Shown here in pieces: positions 20,329 through 28,211 of a stretch of DNA of 64,000 bases. The stretch lies in assembly GCA_025352325.1 (NCBI GenBank), contig JANXTR010000023.1, positions 179,753-243,752 of the forward strand, given 5' to 3'. The notes under the pieces are model-generated. The model made no database searches and was not told the DNA's origin. It was given only the letters and a program-made list of their open reading frames with translations. The stretch's first letter is position 1. Each line of letters begins with the position of its first letter. The DNA is from Microbacteriaceae bacterium. Lineage in GTDB: Bacteria; Actinomycetota; Actinomycetes; Actinomycetales; Microbacteriaceae. A program made the position numbers and the translations under genes.

Positions 20329-20862
20329 TTACCGCCGGAGCTCGAAGCTGGTCGTGCCGATCGTGACCGGCGTGCCAGGGGGCACGGGCGTCGGGAGCAT
20401 CACGCGCGACCCCGCCAGGAACGTGCCATTGGTCGAGTCTAGGTCTTGCACCACCCACTGGTCGTTCCAGAGCATCAGGCGCGCGTGGTGCGTCGAGGTG
20501 TAGTCATCGCGGATGATCAGACCCGACTCGCTTGACCGGCCGATGGTCAGCTGCTCGGGCGGCAGGTCGATCTCCATGCCTTCGCGGGGCCCCGACGTGA
20601 TGACGAGGCGGCGGGGGGTTGTGGCATCGGGCTGTGGCGTGCGGCTTCCGATCGGAGCCGTTGCCGCGGCGGCGACCGGTGCGGGCGCGAGGGGCGCCGC
20701 CACCGCGGCCGCCGCCGGGAACGAGGCCCCAGCCGTCGCGGGCAGCTTCCGTGCCCGCTGTCCGAACAGGTCGGAGCGCAGCGCGTACACGACGACGAAC
20801 ACGAAGAACCACATCAGGATGAGCAACGCCAGCCGCAGGACCAAGAGGGTGAGCTCGCTCAT
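20329..20862 (-). CDS. fhaB: FHA-domain protein FhaB (FipA-like)
   Basis: 177 residues: one N-terminal membrane helix (about 5-27), an Ala/Pro-rich linker and an FHA domain (about 92-177) with GRSSESGLI and STHHARL, which bind phosphothreonine. It recruits phosphorylated division proteins to the membrane and is a kinase substrate in mycobacteria. The ATG overlaps the fhaA stop (ATGA). Confidence 0.9.
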   Translation of the reverse strand: MSELTLLVLRLALLILMWFFVFVVVYALRSDLFGQRARKLPATAGASFPAAAAVAAPLAPAPVAAAATAPIGSRTPQPDATTPRRLVITSGPREGMEIDLPPEQLTIGRSSESGLIIRDDYTSTHHARLMLWNDQWVVQDLDSTNGTFLAGSRVMLPTPVPPGTPVTIGTTSFELRR

Positions 20863-21581
20863 CGCTCGGTCCGATCGGGACGTTCGGTGCGCAGATCGGC
20901 GAACTGGTCGACGGATGCCGCCTGCGCGAGCACCCGGAACGCGATCTTGGTGCGCCCAATCTCGATGACCGAGTCGGGCAGGAGCGGCGCCTTGCTGATC
21001 CGCTCCCCATTGAGCTTCGAGCCGTTGGTGGAGCCGAGGTCGCTGACCTGGCCGCGCTTGCCGTCCCAGAGAATCTCGATGTGCTGCCGGGAGGTGCCGG
21101 TGTCGTCGAGCGTGATGTCGGCATCCGAGCCCCGGCCGATGACCGTGCGCGACTTCGTGATCGGGTAACGCGTGCCGTCGATATCGAGCACCGGGGTCCA
21201 CGCGACCTCGCCCTTCACGTTGACGGACTCGATCCGCAGCACGCCCTCCGAGAGCAAGGGATCGCGCTCGAGCCGGATCGAGATGCCGCCGGCGAACGCG
21301 TAGTGCTGCGCGGTCGCGTGCCGCTGCACCAGCTGCGTGAACTCGTCGATCAGCGCGGGGCCGAGGTCGGTCATCCGCAGATAGTCGCCGGGGGCGAGGC
21401 GCACCACGAAGCCGTTGGGAACAAGGATGCGGTCGCGCGACACAACCGCCGCCTTGGTGTCGAGCTCGCGGCGCAGGGCCGCCGTCACCTCAAGAGGCTG
21501 CAGACCACTCTTGAAGGTCCTGGCGAACGCGCCGTTGACGACGCGCTCCAGTCCCTTCTCGAAGTTGTCGAGAATCCCCAA
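20859..21581 (-). CDS. fhaA: FHA-domain protein FhaA (DUF3662 plus FHA)
   Basis: 240 residues. The N-terminal DUF3662 domain (GILDNFEKGLERVVNGAF onward) is followed by a C-terminal FHA domain with GRGSDADI and TSRQHIEI. In mycobacteria FhaA binds phosphorylated MviN and restrains peptidoglycan synthesis at poles and septa. A TTG start at 21579-21581 is chosen because GAGAGG lies 8 bases upstream and family members begin at this Gly-Ile-Leu-Asp; a GTG three codons earlier would overlap that ribosome-binding site. It heads the fhaA-fhaB-pstP-rodA-pbpA-pknA-pknB cluster. Confidence 0.9.
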   Translation of the reverse strand: MGILDNFEKGLERVVNGAFARTFKSGLQPLEVTAALRRELDTKAAVVSRDRILVPNGFVVRLAPGDYLRMTDLGPALIDEFTQLVQRHATAQHYAFAGGISIRLERDPLLSEGVLRIESVNVKGEVAWTPVLDIDGTRYPITKSRTVIGRGSDADITLDDTGTSRQHIEILWDGKRGQVSDLGSTNGSKLNGERISKAPLLPDSVIEIGRTKIAFRVLAQAASVDQFADLRTERPDRTER

Positions 21582-21629
21582 CGGGACCACCTCTCGAAAC
21601 GGGCACCCGCCTCCGGACAGGCGCGGGGG

Positions 21630-21643
21630 AACATCATGATGTT
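21630..21643. promoter_or_regulatory. 14-bp perfect palindrome upstream of fhaA
   Basis: AACATCATGATGTT reads identically on both strands, about 50 bases upstream of the fhaA start. It could overlap a promoter and act as an operator for the wall-kinase cluster. Confidence 0.4.
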
Positions 21644-21743
21644 AGTCGGGGAACCTTCGAGAATCGGGAGGGGCATCCGCCGTATGACGCCGCGGGACGG
21701 GGGTGGTAGTCTCACTGAGTTGACCGCGCAGGCGGATGACTGC

Positions 21744-21826
21744 GCGCGAGTGGTGAAATGGCAGACACGCTGGCTTCAGGTGCCAGTGCTCGCAAGGGCG
21801 TGCGGGTTCAAGTCCCGCCTCGCGCA
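21744..21826 (+). tRNA. tRNA-Leu (anticodon CAG)
   Basis: Acceptor strands GCGCGAG and CTCGCGC pair over 7 bases. The anticodon stem CTGGC/GCCAG closes a TTCAGGT loop with anticodon CAG, a long variable arm follows as expected for class II tRNA, and the T loop reads GTTCAAG. No CCA is encoded. tRNA-Leu beside fhaA is the usual actinobacterial arrangement. A decayed accessory region begins just downstream, consistent with past insertion near this gene. Confidence 0.95.
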
Positions 21827-21873
21827 CCGTGGGGTGTTTGTGTTACAGGCACTCCATTGATTGTGTAACTCGT

Positions 21874-21900
21874 GAAAGGCGCTCGGATCGGGCGCCTTTC
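21874..21900 (+). terminator. Hairpin terminator after tRNA-Leu
   Basis: GAAAGGCGC pairs with GCGCCTTTC over 9 bp around a 9-base loop, about 48 bases after the tRNA. The stem ends in TTTC rather than a long T-run, as is common in GC-rich actinobacteria. Confidence 0.6.
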
Positions 21901-21967
21901 GGCGTTTCGGGGCGGTGAGTGGCGTTCTGAGGGCGGTCACCGGCAATCTGCTTGCAAGGATGTTGCT

Positions 21968-22021
21968 GTGCCTAAGCCCTACCCCACCGAGTTCCGTGAT
22001 GACGTGGTGCCGGGCACATGA
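21968..22021 (+). mobile_element. 5' stub of an IS3-type orfA (transposase HTH protein)
   Basis: A GTG with AAGGA 7 bases upstream opens a frame reading VPKPYPTEFRDDVV, the well-known first residues of IS3-family OrfA proteins, then hits TGA after three unrelated codons. Only about 14 codons of the transposase remain. The break coincides with the end of the helicase-like relic on the other strand, so the junction marks a deletion or recombination event that removed the rest of the element. Confidence 0.6.
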
Positions 22022-22175
22022 CACAGACAGGTACTTCTGCGCCCGGGTGACTGCCACGTAAAAGAGTCGTGTCTCATCCGACCGGTTCACCTTGTACCGG
22101 GCGCCGTTTTCGGCACCGCATCCTCGGGCACGAGGTGCGGAATCGTCTGCGTGCCGCCCGGCGCCTTGATCCTGG
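22012..22175 (-). pseudogene. Relic of a UvrD/Rep-type helicase C-terminus (frameshifted)
   Basis: Two frames carry pieces of one protein. One reads TIPHLVPEDAVP, then a shift of one base leads to ARYKVNRSDETRLFYVAVT and RAQKYLSV, the motif V/VI region (E-x-R-L-x-Y-V-A-x-T-R-A) of superfamily 1 DNA helicases. No other helicase motif is present nearby. It is a short dead remnant cut off by the IS3 stub. Confidence 0.7.
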
Positions 22176-22282
22176 TCGCAGATCGGACCCAATGGATTGC
22201 CTGCCTCGATTACCTACGTGCCAGCGGCAACGAAAGCTCCATCCTTTCCAAGGATCAGTGTCTTTGGACATGCTGGGGTGAT

Positions 22283-23506
22283 TCAAGGCGACTTTTGGAT
22301 GGGTGTGGCCCAGAGTTCGCGTTCGATTTTTGTGGCGAGTTCGCGGAGCAGGGTTTCTTCTTGTCCGTGGAGCTGGCGTGGGCGTGTGTCGTATACGCAC
22401 AGGGTGCCGAGGCGTTGTCCGTCGGGGGCTTCGATGGGGTATCCGACGTAGAAGCGCACATGTGGGTCGCCTGCAACGAATGGGTTGTCGCAGAATCGTG
22501 GATCGTCGTAGGCGTCGCCGGTGATGACCCCGCCGTGGCTGTGGATGGTTGTGTTGCAGAACTCGGTCGCGCGGACCCCGACAGGCCCACCGGGGCCGAG
22601 GTGCGATTTGCTCCATCTGCGGTCGTGGTCGATGAGGTTGAAAGACGCGTACCCGGTGCCGAAGACGCGCTGTGCTTGTGCGACGATGCGGTCAAATCGT
22701 GGCTCGGGCGCTGTGTTCAAAATCGCCAGCTGATCCAGCGACGCCTGACGGTGCACCTCGGAGGCAATGGGTTCACTTCGGGGGGATCCGGCCATGAACT
22801 CCGCCTCCAAGTGATCCACCAGCGCCGGGGCAAGGGTGGCAGCGAAACCCTCGAAGGTTCGGGCCGTGTGAAGACGGTCGGTGGGCTCTTCATGCTGCAC
22901 CGGGAACGGCAGGTATGTGACGTTCTTGAATCCGTTGATGGCTTCCAACGACGACTCGTTGAACCGAAGGAACGCTTTCGCGACCGCGCGGCCCTGCGGG
23001 GAACGAAACATCGGCACGATGGTCGGGTCGGGACTCTCGACGAAGAACACCCGAGACGATGCAGGCACCCCGTGAGAAAGGATGTGCAACAGCACTTCCA
23101 GTTGGGCTGCCCATCCGCGTGGCGTGGTGCCTGCCATCGCGTCGGCCAGGCCGAGATCCACCACAACGGCGTCGTACCGGTCGAGTTCCAACAGCCGCGC
23201 CGCGGCGACTGCTTGTTCCATCGTGAACCACGAATGGGCCTCGACGATGACATCAACGCCGCGACCGGTCCCGTGAGCGATGGAACGGGCCAGGAACCCA
23301 GCGAACCCAACTTCATGGCTGAGAACACCGCGACCGACAATAATGTCGCTGCCGAACAGAAGGATACGATCCGGGTTGGGACCGCCGGCATGCACCCGCG
23401 GGACATCGACCGGGGTCTCCACAGATTCGATCAACGCCCGAGTCCGCAGCGACCACACACGAAACCGGGTCCGCGTCATCAGCGACGCCAAGTTAGCCAA
23501 ATCCAT
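22283..23506 (-). CDS. SGNH-like N-domain plus GAF-domain protein
   Basis: 407 residues. The first 230 resemble an SGNH/GDSL hydrolase fold (RILLFGSDIIVGRGVLSHE, DAVVVDLGLADA), but the nucleophile motif GDS reads GSD and the block III G-x-N-D reads GLAD, so hydrolase activity is doubtful. Residues about 245-400 form a GAF domain (FDRIVAQAQRVFGTGYASF, CVYDTRP), a small-molecule or redox sensor fold. The pairing suggests a signalling protein with unknown ligand. An alternative ATG lies 9 codons in. It stands alone amid decayed DNA and looks intact. Confidence 0.65.
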   Translation of the reverse strand: MDLANLASLMTRTRFRVWSLRTRALIESVETPVDVPRVHAGGPNPDRILLFGSDIIVGRGVLSHEVGFAGFLARSIAHGTGRGVDVIVEAHSWFTMEQAVAAARLLELDRYDAVVVDLGLADAMAGTTPRGWAAQLEVLLHILSHGVPASSRVFFVESPDPTIVPMFRSPQGRAVAKAFLRFNESSLEAINGFKNVTYLPFPVQHEEPTDRLHTARTFEGFAATLAPALVDHLEAEFMAGSPRSEPIASEVHRQASLDQLAILNTAPEPRFDRIVAQAQRVFGTGYASFNLIDHDRRWSKSHLGPGGPVGVRATEFCNTTIHSHGGVITGDAYDDPRFCDNPFVAGDPHVRFYVGYPIEAPDGQRLGTLCVYDTRPRQLHGQEETLLRELATKIERELWATPIQKSP

Positions 23507-23927
23507 CCCCGGTCTTCACCTGCCTGGTTGAAACCGTAGGCCGCATCCTGCCCTGGCACGAACCCCCAAAGCCGGGCGAATACCGAAACCGGCTGAGCCT
23601 GAGGCTGCAACGGCTGATCCGGAGATTCCTATTAACGCAGTTGTATGTTAGGGGCGGTACCGTCTGCTGGCCCACGGGGAAGCTGAAGTCGCCATCGAGG
23701 GCTCGACTGACCGACCAGGCGGCGCCCTCGATCATGGCGCTCTTGGCCGCTACAGCACCGACCACGAAGTACAGCTGCGCCCGGGTGAGGGACGGGACGG
23801 TCGTCGCCGGTGCGGGGGTTTGCTCACGGCCGGCTGACCCATCGCGCTAGCGAACGCTCAGCGGCGTTGGTCGATCTTCTTCGAGGTAGGTGGTCAACCC
23901 AGAAGGGTTCGGCATCCCGGAAGCGGG
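23507..23927. other. Gene-poor stretch
   Basis: No reading frame here has a recognisable product, good start and consistent codon pattern. A minus-strand frame around 23.5-23.8 kb with an Ala-rich start (GAVAAKSAMIEGAAW) may be a fragment of a lost gene, but I cannot name it. Confidence 0.5.
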
Positions 23928-24326
23928 TCAACCACTTCCTCTCACGTTGAGGGAGCTGCTCGGCGTCGCCGCTGCGACTGTCGGTGGGCAAAAGGGGTGT
24001 CCGTCCCGGCACCAAGAAGCAACCCCTGGCCGAGGATCCGGAAACGTGGGACATCCCCGGCGCGACACGCGCGATCGTGAGCAGCTAGGCGCGCCCGACA
24101 CGCGACTCATCGAGCTCCGTGCGCTCCGTCTTCCGCTCCCGAGACGCATCTTCGCCAGGTGCTGTGACATCGCGGCTGGAGACTTCACAACGATCTCGAC
24201 GAGTTGGCTGACGCCGAGTTCACCTTCCCGCAGAGCCAGGATGATGCGAACCCTGGTGGCATCCGGGAGCAGGGCGAACACCTCGACCGCCAGCTCGACC
24301 GGTTGGCGTGATTCGAGTGTTTGCAT
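23928..24326 (-). pseudogene. ArsR/SmtB-family regulator with degraded C-terminus
   Basis: From the ATG at 24324-24326 the frame reads an ArsR winged-helix start: ELAVEVFALLPDATRVRII, then LALREGELGVSQLVEIV and SPAAMSQHLAKMRL (recognition helix). After this the sequence turns into Arg/Ser/Pro-rich codons with no wing or dimer helix, unlike intact family members of about 100-120 residues. A frameshift or deletion near 24.13 kb is likely. Relatives sense metals and often control cation exporters; no such exporter remains here. Confidence 0.65.
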
Positions 24327-24433
24327 CCACACGCAAACTCTCACGTTCCGACCAATGCTGAGTGTGGGCCGGCCGCTATTCACAGCGAGCGACGTGCATG
24401 TCCATTGGAATACTGGAATGTAAGAAGCGGCGT

Positions 24434-24985
24434 TTAGATGAACGTGCCGGTTCGGTCTACCGGCCGGAGTTTTCGGTCGAACGTGTAGACGAGGGGGCGA
24501 CCTGACGGTCCCTCTTCCCCATCGTGAACTTGGCGGTCGTTGCCGAGGAGCACCTGTCGAAGTCCGCCCGTTGATTCGGGACTCGCGATCACGAGAACGG
24601 TCTGCCGATCCAGAAGGAGCGGCAGTATCTGATTCCTATAGAAGCCAGCCATAGCGACGCTGGCCATCAAAACCAGGTGAGTATCGCCCGGCAGAAGCGC
24701 ACCGTCTGCATCGGCGTGAAGGCTCCAGGCGCCTGAAGGCCACGCCGCTGGCACGTCGAGGAGGCGGTCTGTATTGACGATGCGAGGCAATCGGCGCAGC
24801 GCACCGAGGACGCCGCTGACGAGCGGGAGGCTTTTCGTTCGAGGGGGGCTCCACACGACGTCTGGGTTGAGGCGTTCTCGAGCGAGAACCTTTGCCACGA
24901 GGTGAGCTTGTGTCTCGGCCGGATCCTCTTCCCCCGCGTTGTCGCCGCCGAAGTTGAGAAGGATCAGCGAGCCGAACTCGGTCAT
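24434..24985 (-). CDS. Unknown protein, third gene of the magnesium-transport operon
   Basis: 183 residues, soluble, with no recognised family. It begins MTEFGSLILLNFGGDN, has mixed hydrophobic/acidic segments and a central stretch HLVLMASVAMAGFYRNQILP that is amphipathic rather than a membrane helix. Only 37 bases separate it from the MgtE-N/CBS gene and orientation is the same, so it is probably co-transcribed with the transporter. Confidence 0.55.
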   Translation of the reverse strand: MTEFGSLILLNFGGDNAGEEDPAETQAHLVAKVLARERLNPDVVWSPPRTKSLPLVSGVLGALRRLPRIVNTDRLLDVPAAWPSGAWSLHADADGALLPGDTHLVLMASVAMAGFYRNQILPLLLDRQTVLVIASPESTGGLRQVLLGNDRQVHDGEEGPSGRPLVYTFDRKLRPVDRTGTFI

Positions 24986-25022
24986 TGGGAGTCTGCCGCT
25001 CGCAGCTCACCAGCCCCGATGC

Positions 25023-26306
25023 TCATGGCTCGTTGTTCCCTTGCGCGGTGCTGTGGTGGTGGCGTTCGCGCTTTCGCCAGTCGTCGGGGATGACGGCTTC
25101 CAATGCGTCGTCGACGGTGATGACGCCGATGATCTGGTTGTCATCGTTGAGGATCGGGAGGCTGAGAAGGTTGTAGTCGGCCATCAGGTTGGCGATATCG
25201 ATGATGTCGTCGCGGGGGTCTCCGTGAACGGGTTCGAGGTCGGACACCTCCCGAAGAAGGGCGCTTGGCTTGGCCTGGATTGCGCTGACGAGGCTCAGCG
25301 TTCCAACCAGGTGTTTGTCGGCGTCGATGCTGTAAATCGTTGTGAGGGCTTCGGGTTGCTGCGAAGTAGCTTCCCGAACGATTTGCAGGACTTCGCTGAT
25401 CGTGCACTCCTGGTCAACCGCCAGATATTCCACTCCCATCAGACCGCCGGCGCTGCCGTCCTGGTAGCGCATCAGCCGGAGCACGTCGGCGCGCTTGAGC
25501 TCAGGGAGCGCGTCGACGACGGGTCGACGCCTGTCCTGTGGTAGGTCGAGGATGGCATCGACGGCGTCGTCCGTGCGCATCCGGCTCAGCACATCGGCAA
25601 TCTCCACCGTGGTCCGGGCTTTGAGCACTTGGGTCTGATGGTTGTCTTCGAGTTCCTCGAAGACATCAGCCTCCAGGTCGGGGTTGTGGTGCAGGTGTTC
25701 CAAGAGGTCGTCGCGTTCCTTGGTGGACGCACTTTCGATGATGTCGGCGATCTGTGCCGGCCGTAATCCGCGGAAACGGCGAAAGCCTGAGCGCACGTGA
25801 ATGGAGGCTTCGTGACCGATTAGCGCTTCGAATGATTTCCAGTCTCTGACGGGATGCTGCTCGTGGTGGGACCGGCGCAGCCAGCCGCGCCGGTGCACGT
25901 CCAGGCCGGTTGCGACCCAGCCGTCTGGTTCCGATGTGATGACGACGTCGTAGGCGCGGACCAGCACGGCGCGGTCGACGTCGATTAGGCGATGGCCCAG
26001 TACCGCCTGCTTGAGCAGAACTTCGCCGTCGCGGCGTTCGAAGGGACGCAGGTCGAGTTTGGCGGTTCCGAGGCTGATCCGGTTGGTTTCGATTGCCGTG
26101 ATGTCGTCCATCGAGACGAAGACTGTGTTTGATCCGACTCGCATCACCAGCCCGGTCAGGGAGGGGTACCGGTCAGGGTGGAGCCTCACGATCACGTCGG
26201 CGAGGGTACCGATCGTGCGCCCGTCGACGTCGACGACGGCGTCTCGGAGCATGGCTGACAAGTAGAGAGGAGGAACGGACTGCGGCGACGAGCTTGCGGT
26301 GCTCAT
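25023..26306 (-). CDS. PRC-barrel / MgtE N-domain / CBS-pair regulatory protein
   Basis: 427 residues without membrane helices. Order: PRC-barrel-like domain (about 14-110), MgtE intracellular N-domain superhelix (about 155-265, including LPELKRADVLRLMRYQDGSAG and GLMGVEYLAV), then a CBS pair (about 270-400). In MgtE these domains bind Mg2+ and gate the channel; here the transmembrane part is missing, so the protein probably senses Mg2+ or a nucleotide and acts on the adjacent transporter. AAAGGAG before the ATG fixes the start over an in-frame ATG 36 bases upstream. It lies 70 bases downstream of the transporter gene. Confidence 0.85.
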   Translation of the reverse strand: MSTASSSPQSVPPLYLSAMLRDAVVDVDGRTIGTLADVIVRLHPDRYPSLTGLVMRVGSNTVFVSMDDITAIETNRISLGTAKLDLRPFERRDGEVLLKQAVLGHRLIDVDRAVLVRAYDVVITSEPDGWVATGLDVHRRGWLRRSHHEQHPVRDWKSFEALIGHEASIHVRSGFRRFRGLRPAQIADIIESASTKERDDLLEHLHHNPDLEADVFEELEDNHQTQVLKARTTVEIADVLSRMRTDDAVDAILDLPQDRRRPVVDALPELKRADVLRLMRYQDGSAGGLMGVEYLAVDQECTISEVLQIVREATSQQPEALTTIYSIDADKHLVGTLSLVSAIQAKPSALLREVSDLEPVHGDPRDDIIDIANLMADYNLLSLPILNDDNQIIGVITVDDALEAVIPDDWRKRERHHHSTAQGNNEP

Positions 26307-26376
26307 TCTGGGCTCCTTTCGGGAGCTGGTCTCAGTGTGCACCGAATACGGTGCGGTCGAATAGGGGGGAGGATGC

Positions 26377-28017
26377 TCACTGGTTGGTGGCGAGTTGCAC
26401 GACGCGGACGACTACCAAGACCATTGCCAGCAGCAGATAAGCGCGCAGCACCGTGAGGCCGAGGCGCCTGCCGCTGGAGAGCTTCGGGGTGCTCAACAGA
26501 GCGATTGGCGGCATCCGCCAGGTGGGTCGCTCTCGACGGTCAACGGTGTCGGCATCGGGTGCCCGAGGGCGTCGCGCACGAACGATGGCGAAGGTTACCC
26601 CGGCGAAGATGGCGATCAAAGCTCCCCCAATCAGGATCGCGATGATCGCCGCCGAGCCGATGGAGGGGAACAGCACGCTCGCGGTGAGAACGATGGAAAG
26701 GATGACCAGCACCGCGATGACAGCGGCGGTGAACAGATTCACGGCCTTGCCGTTCACCCATGGGCCAAGCACCGCCTTGTCGTTGCAGAGCAGCATGAGG
26801 AACACGGTCGCTGACGGAAGCAGAACACCGGCAAGGACCTGAACTCCGACAGTGATGAGTCCAAGCGGGCTGCCCGGAAGAAGGACGATGACCGCCGAGA
26901 TGATGACTAGTCCCGCGAAGACGGCGTAGAAACCCTTTGCCTCGGAGGGCTTGCGATGGAGCGAGTGCTTCAGGCCCAGGACATCCCCGATGGCATACGA
27001 GGTAGACAGTCCCACTGCGGCAGCACCGATTACGGATGCGTCGACGAGTGCGAGCGCGAACAAGATCCCTGCAGCTTGGCCGACGTACTTGGTCAAACCG
27101 CTCGCCACACCGCCAGCATCAGTGAAGTTACCGAACCCCTGGGTGCCAGCGAACCCGGCGGCGGTCACCGAGATCAGCGCGGTCCCACCGATGACGACGA
27201 TGACAATCCCGATCCAGAGGTCGACCTTCTCATAGCTCATGAAGCGGGGGGTGATGCGCTTGTCGATGACGTACGACTGCTGAAAGAACAGCTGCCAGGG
27301 CGCAACCGTCGTTCCGACCATTCCGATGATGAGCAGGGTCACTGTCGACAGCTCCGCACCGGGCGGGAAGCCAGGGATCAGGAAGCCATGCGCGATCTGT
27401 CCAATCGGGGCGTGGACGATGATCACCAGAGGAACTAGGAGCAGGGAACCGGCGATCAGGATGATGCAGAGGCGCTCGAAACGGCGAAACGACCCGGTGC
27501 TGACTGCGCCGATGACGAACAGCGCGGCAACGATCACCCCGGGAATCTTCGGAATCCCGAGATACGTCAACCCGAGGCTGATGCCGATGAACTCGGTGAC
27601 GATCGTCAGCGCATTCAGCAGGAAGAGGTCGATGACGCTGAAGGCGCCCCAGAACTTTCCGAATCGCTCCAGGATGAGGCGAGCGTGGCCGACCCCGCTC
27701 ACAGCGCCGAGCCGAAGCACCATCTCTTGGTTGACGTACAGAACCGGCACCAGGAGCAGCAGTACCCAGAGCAGGCTTGTGCCGTAGTTCTGGCCGGCTT
27801 GCGTGTACGTGCCGAAGGCGCCGGCGTCGTTGTCGCCCGCCATCACGATCAGGCCAGGCCCGACGATCGCGATCAGGGTGCGAAGTTTGGCCGACAGTTT
27901 CGTTCGGGGTGCGGTGTCTCCCATTTGGATGGTGCCGAAGGCGCCCTCGATGTTGCCGACATGTGCGGAGTCGAGTGCCGCTGTGGGTGTGGGGTCCACA
28001 CCAGATGTTGAAGTCAT
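26377..28017 (-). CDS. Nramp-related divalent metal transporter, probably magnesium (NrmT-like)
   Basis: 546 residues with about 11-12 membrane helices of the Nramp fold. In helix 1 the Mn/Fe-binding DPGN motif is replaced by GDNDAGAFG, and the helix-6 region that normally has M-P-H reads GTTVAPWQLFF, so the soft-metal-binding Met is missing. These changes match the Nramp-related Mg2+ transporters (NrmT) rather than MntH. The operon partner with MgtE-type sensor domains and the M-box-like leader fit the same assignment. GGGAGGG lies 9 bases before the ATG. Uptake of Mg2+ is inferred, not shown. Confidence 0.8.
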   Translation of the reverse strand: MTSTSGVDPTPTAALDSAHVGNIEGAFGTIQMGDTAPRTKLSAKLRTLIAIVGPGLIVMAGDNDAGAFGTYTQAGQNYGTSLLWVLLLLVPVLYVNQEMVLRLGAVSGVGHARLILERFGKFWGAFSVIDLFLLNALTIVTEFIGISLGLTYLGIPKIPGVIVAALFVIGAVSTGSFRRFERLCIILIAGSLLLVPLVIIVHAPIGQIAHGFLIPGFPPGAELSTVTLLIIGMVGTTVAPWQLFFQQSYVIDKRITPRFMSYEKVDLWIGIVIVVIGGTALISVTAAGFAGTQGFGNFTDAGGVASGLTKYVGQAAGILFALALVDASVIGAAAVGLSTSYAIGDVLGLKHSLHRKPSEAKGFYAVFAGLVIISAVIVLLPGSPLGLITVGVQVLAGVLLPSATVFLMLLCNDKAVLGPWVNGKAVNLFTAAVIAVLVILSIVLTASVLFPSIGSAAIIAILIGGALIAIFAGVTFAIVRARRPRAPDADTVDRRERPTWRMPPIALLSTPKLSSGRRLGLTVLRAYLLLAMVLVVVRVVQLATNQ

Positions 28018-28211
28018 GATTGCCGTCCCTCCCGCGAGCGGGGGTTCTTACTACTGGAAAGAGAAAGTCGGGTCGCAGAGGTTCGGATGAAAAGCCTCGG
28101 ACGCAGCCATCGCGCGTGTGGGCGTTGGGACGTACCTGGGCCGTCAAGACCCGGTCTTAGTTCACCTAGCGGAGCCCAGAGGAGCGTGGGTCTGTGACTG
28201 TCATTCATCAT
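28014..28211 (-). CDS. Possible 65-codon leader ORF overlapping the transporter start
   Basis: An ATGATG preceded at 5-7 bases by GGAGGT opens a frame that runs through the whole leader and stops in TGA overlapping the transporter ATG (ATGA). The product would be basic and Pro/Ser/Arg-rich (MMNDSHRPTLLWAPLGEL at its start). The strong ribosome-binding site and exact coupling argue for translation; overlap with an RNA aptamer-like sequence and odd composition argue against a functional protein. Confidence 0.3.
   Translation of the reverse strand: MMNDSHRPTLLWAPLGELRPGLDGPGTSQRPHARWLRPRLFIRTSATRLSLSSSKNPRSREGRQS
28070..28178 (-). ncRNA. M-box-like magnesium riboswitch
   Basis: Read on the minus strand, blocks typical of the M-box (ykoK leader) occur in order: CGCTAGGTGA (consensus CGUUAGGUGA), then GCCCAGGTACGTCC and AACGCCCA (consensus GCCCA...GUCC...ACGCC), then GAACCTCTGCGA (consensus AAAGCUCUACGA), whose GCGA end can pair with the 5' block. 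Downstream, CCCG-CTCG-CGGG (28031-28042) forms a small hairpin covering part of the ribosome-binding site, a possible translational switch. The aptamer would be shorter than the usual roughly 165 bases. M-boxes turn off Mg2+ uptake genes when Mg2+ is plentiful. Confidence 0.6.

Noticed and set aside
21744..21826. Attachment-site duplication of the tRNA-Leu 3' end
   Set aside because: I looked for a second copy of GGGTTCAAGTCCCGCC in the following accessory region and saw none, so no att pair is claimed.
23824..24054. Minus-strand frame with STNAAERSLARW, resembling the N-A-A-E-R motif of IS66 transposases
   Set aside because: Only this short match is present, with no surrounding transposase sequence or inverted repeats; chance similarity is more likely.
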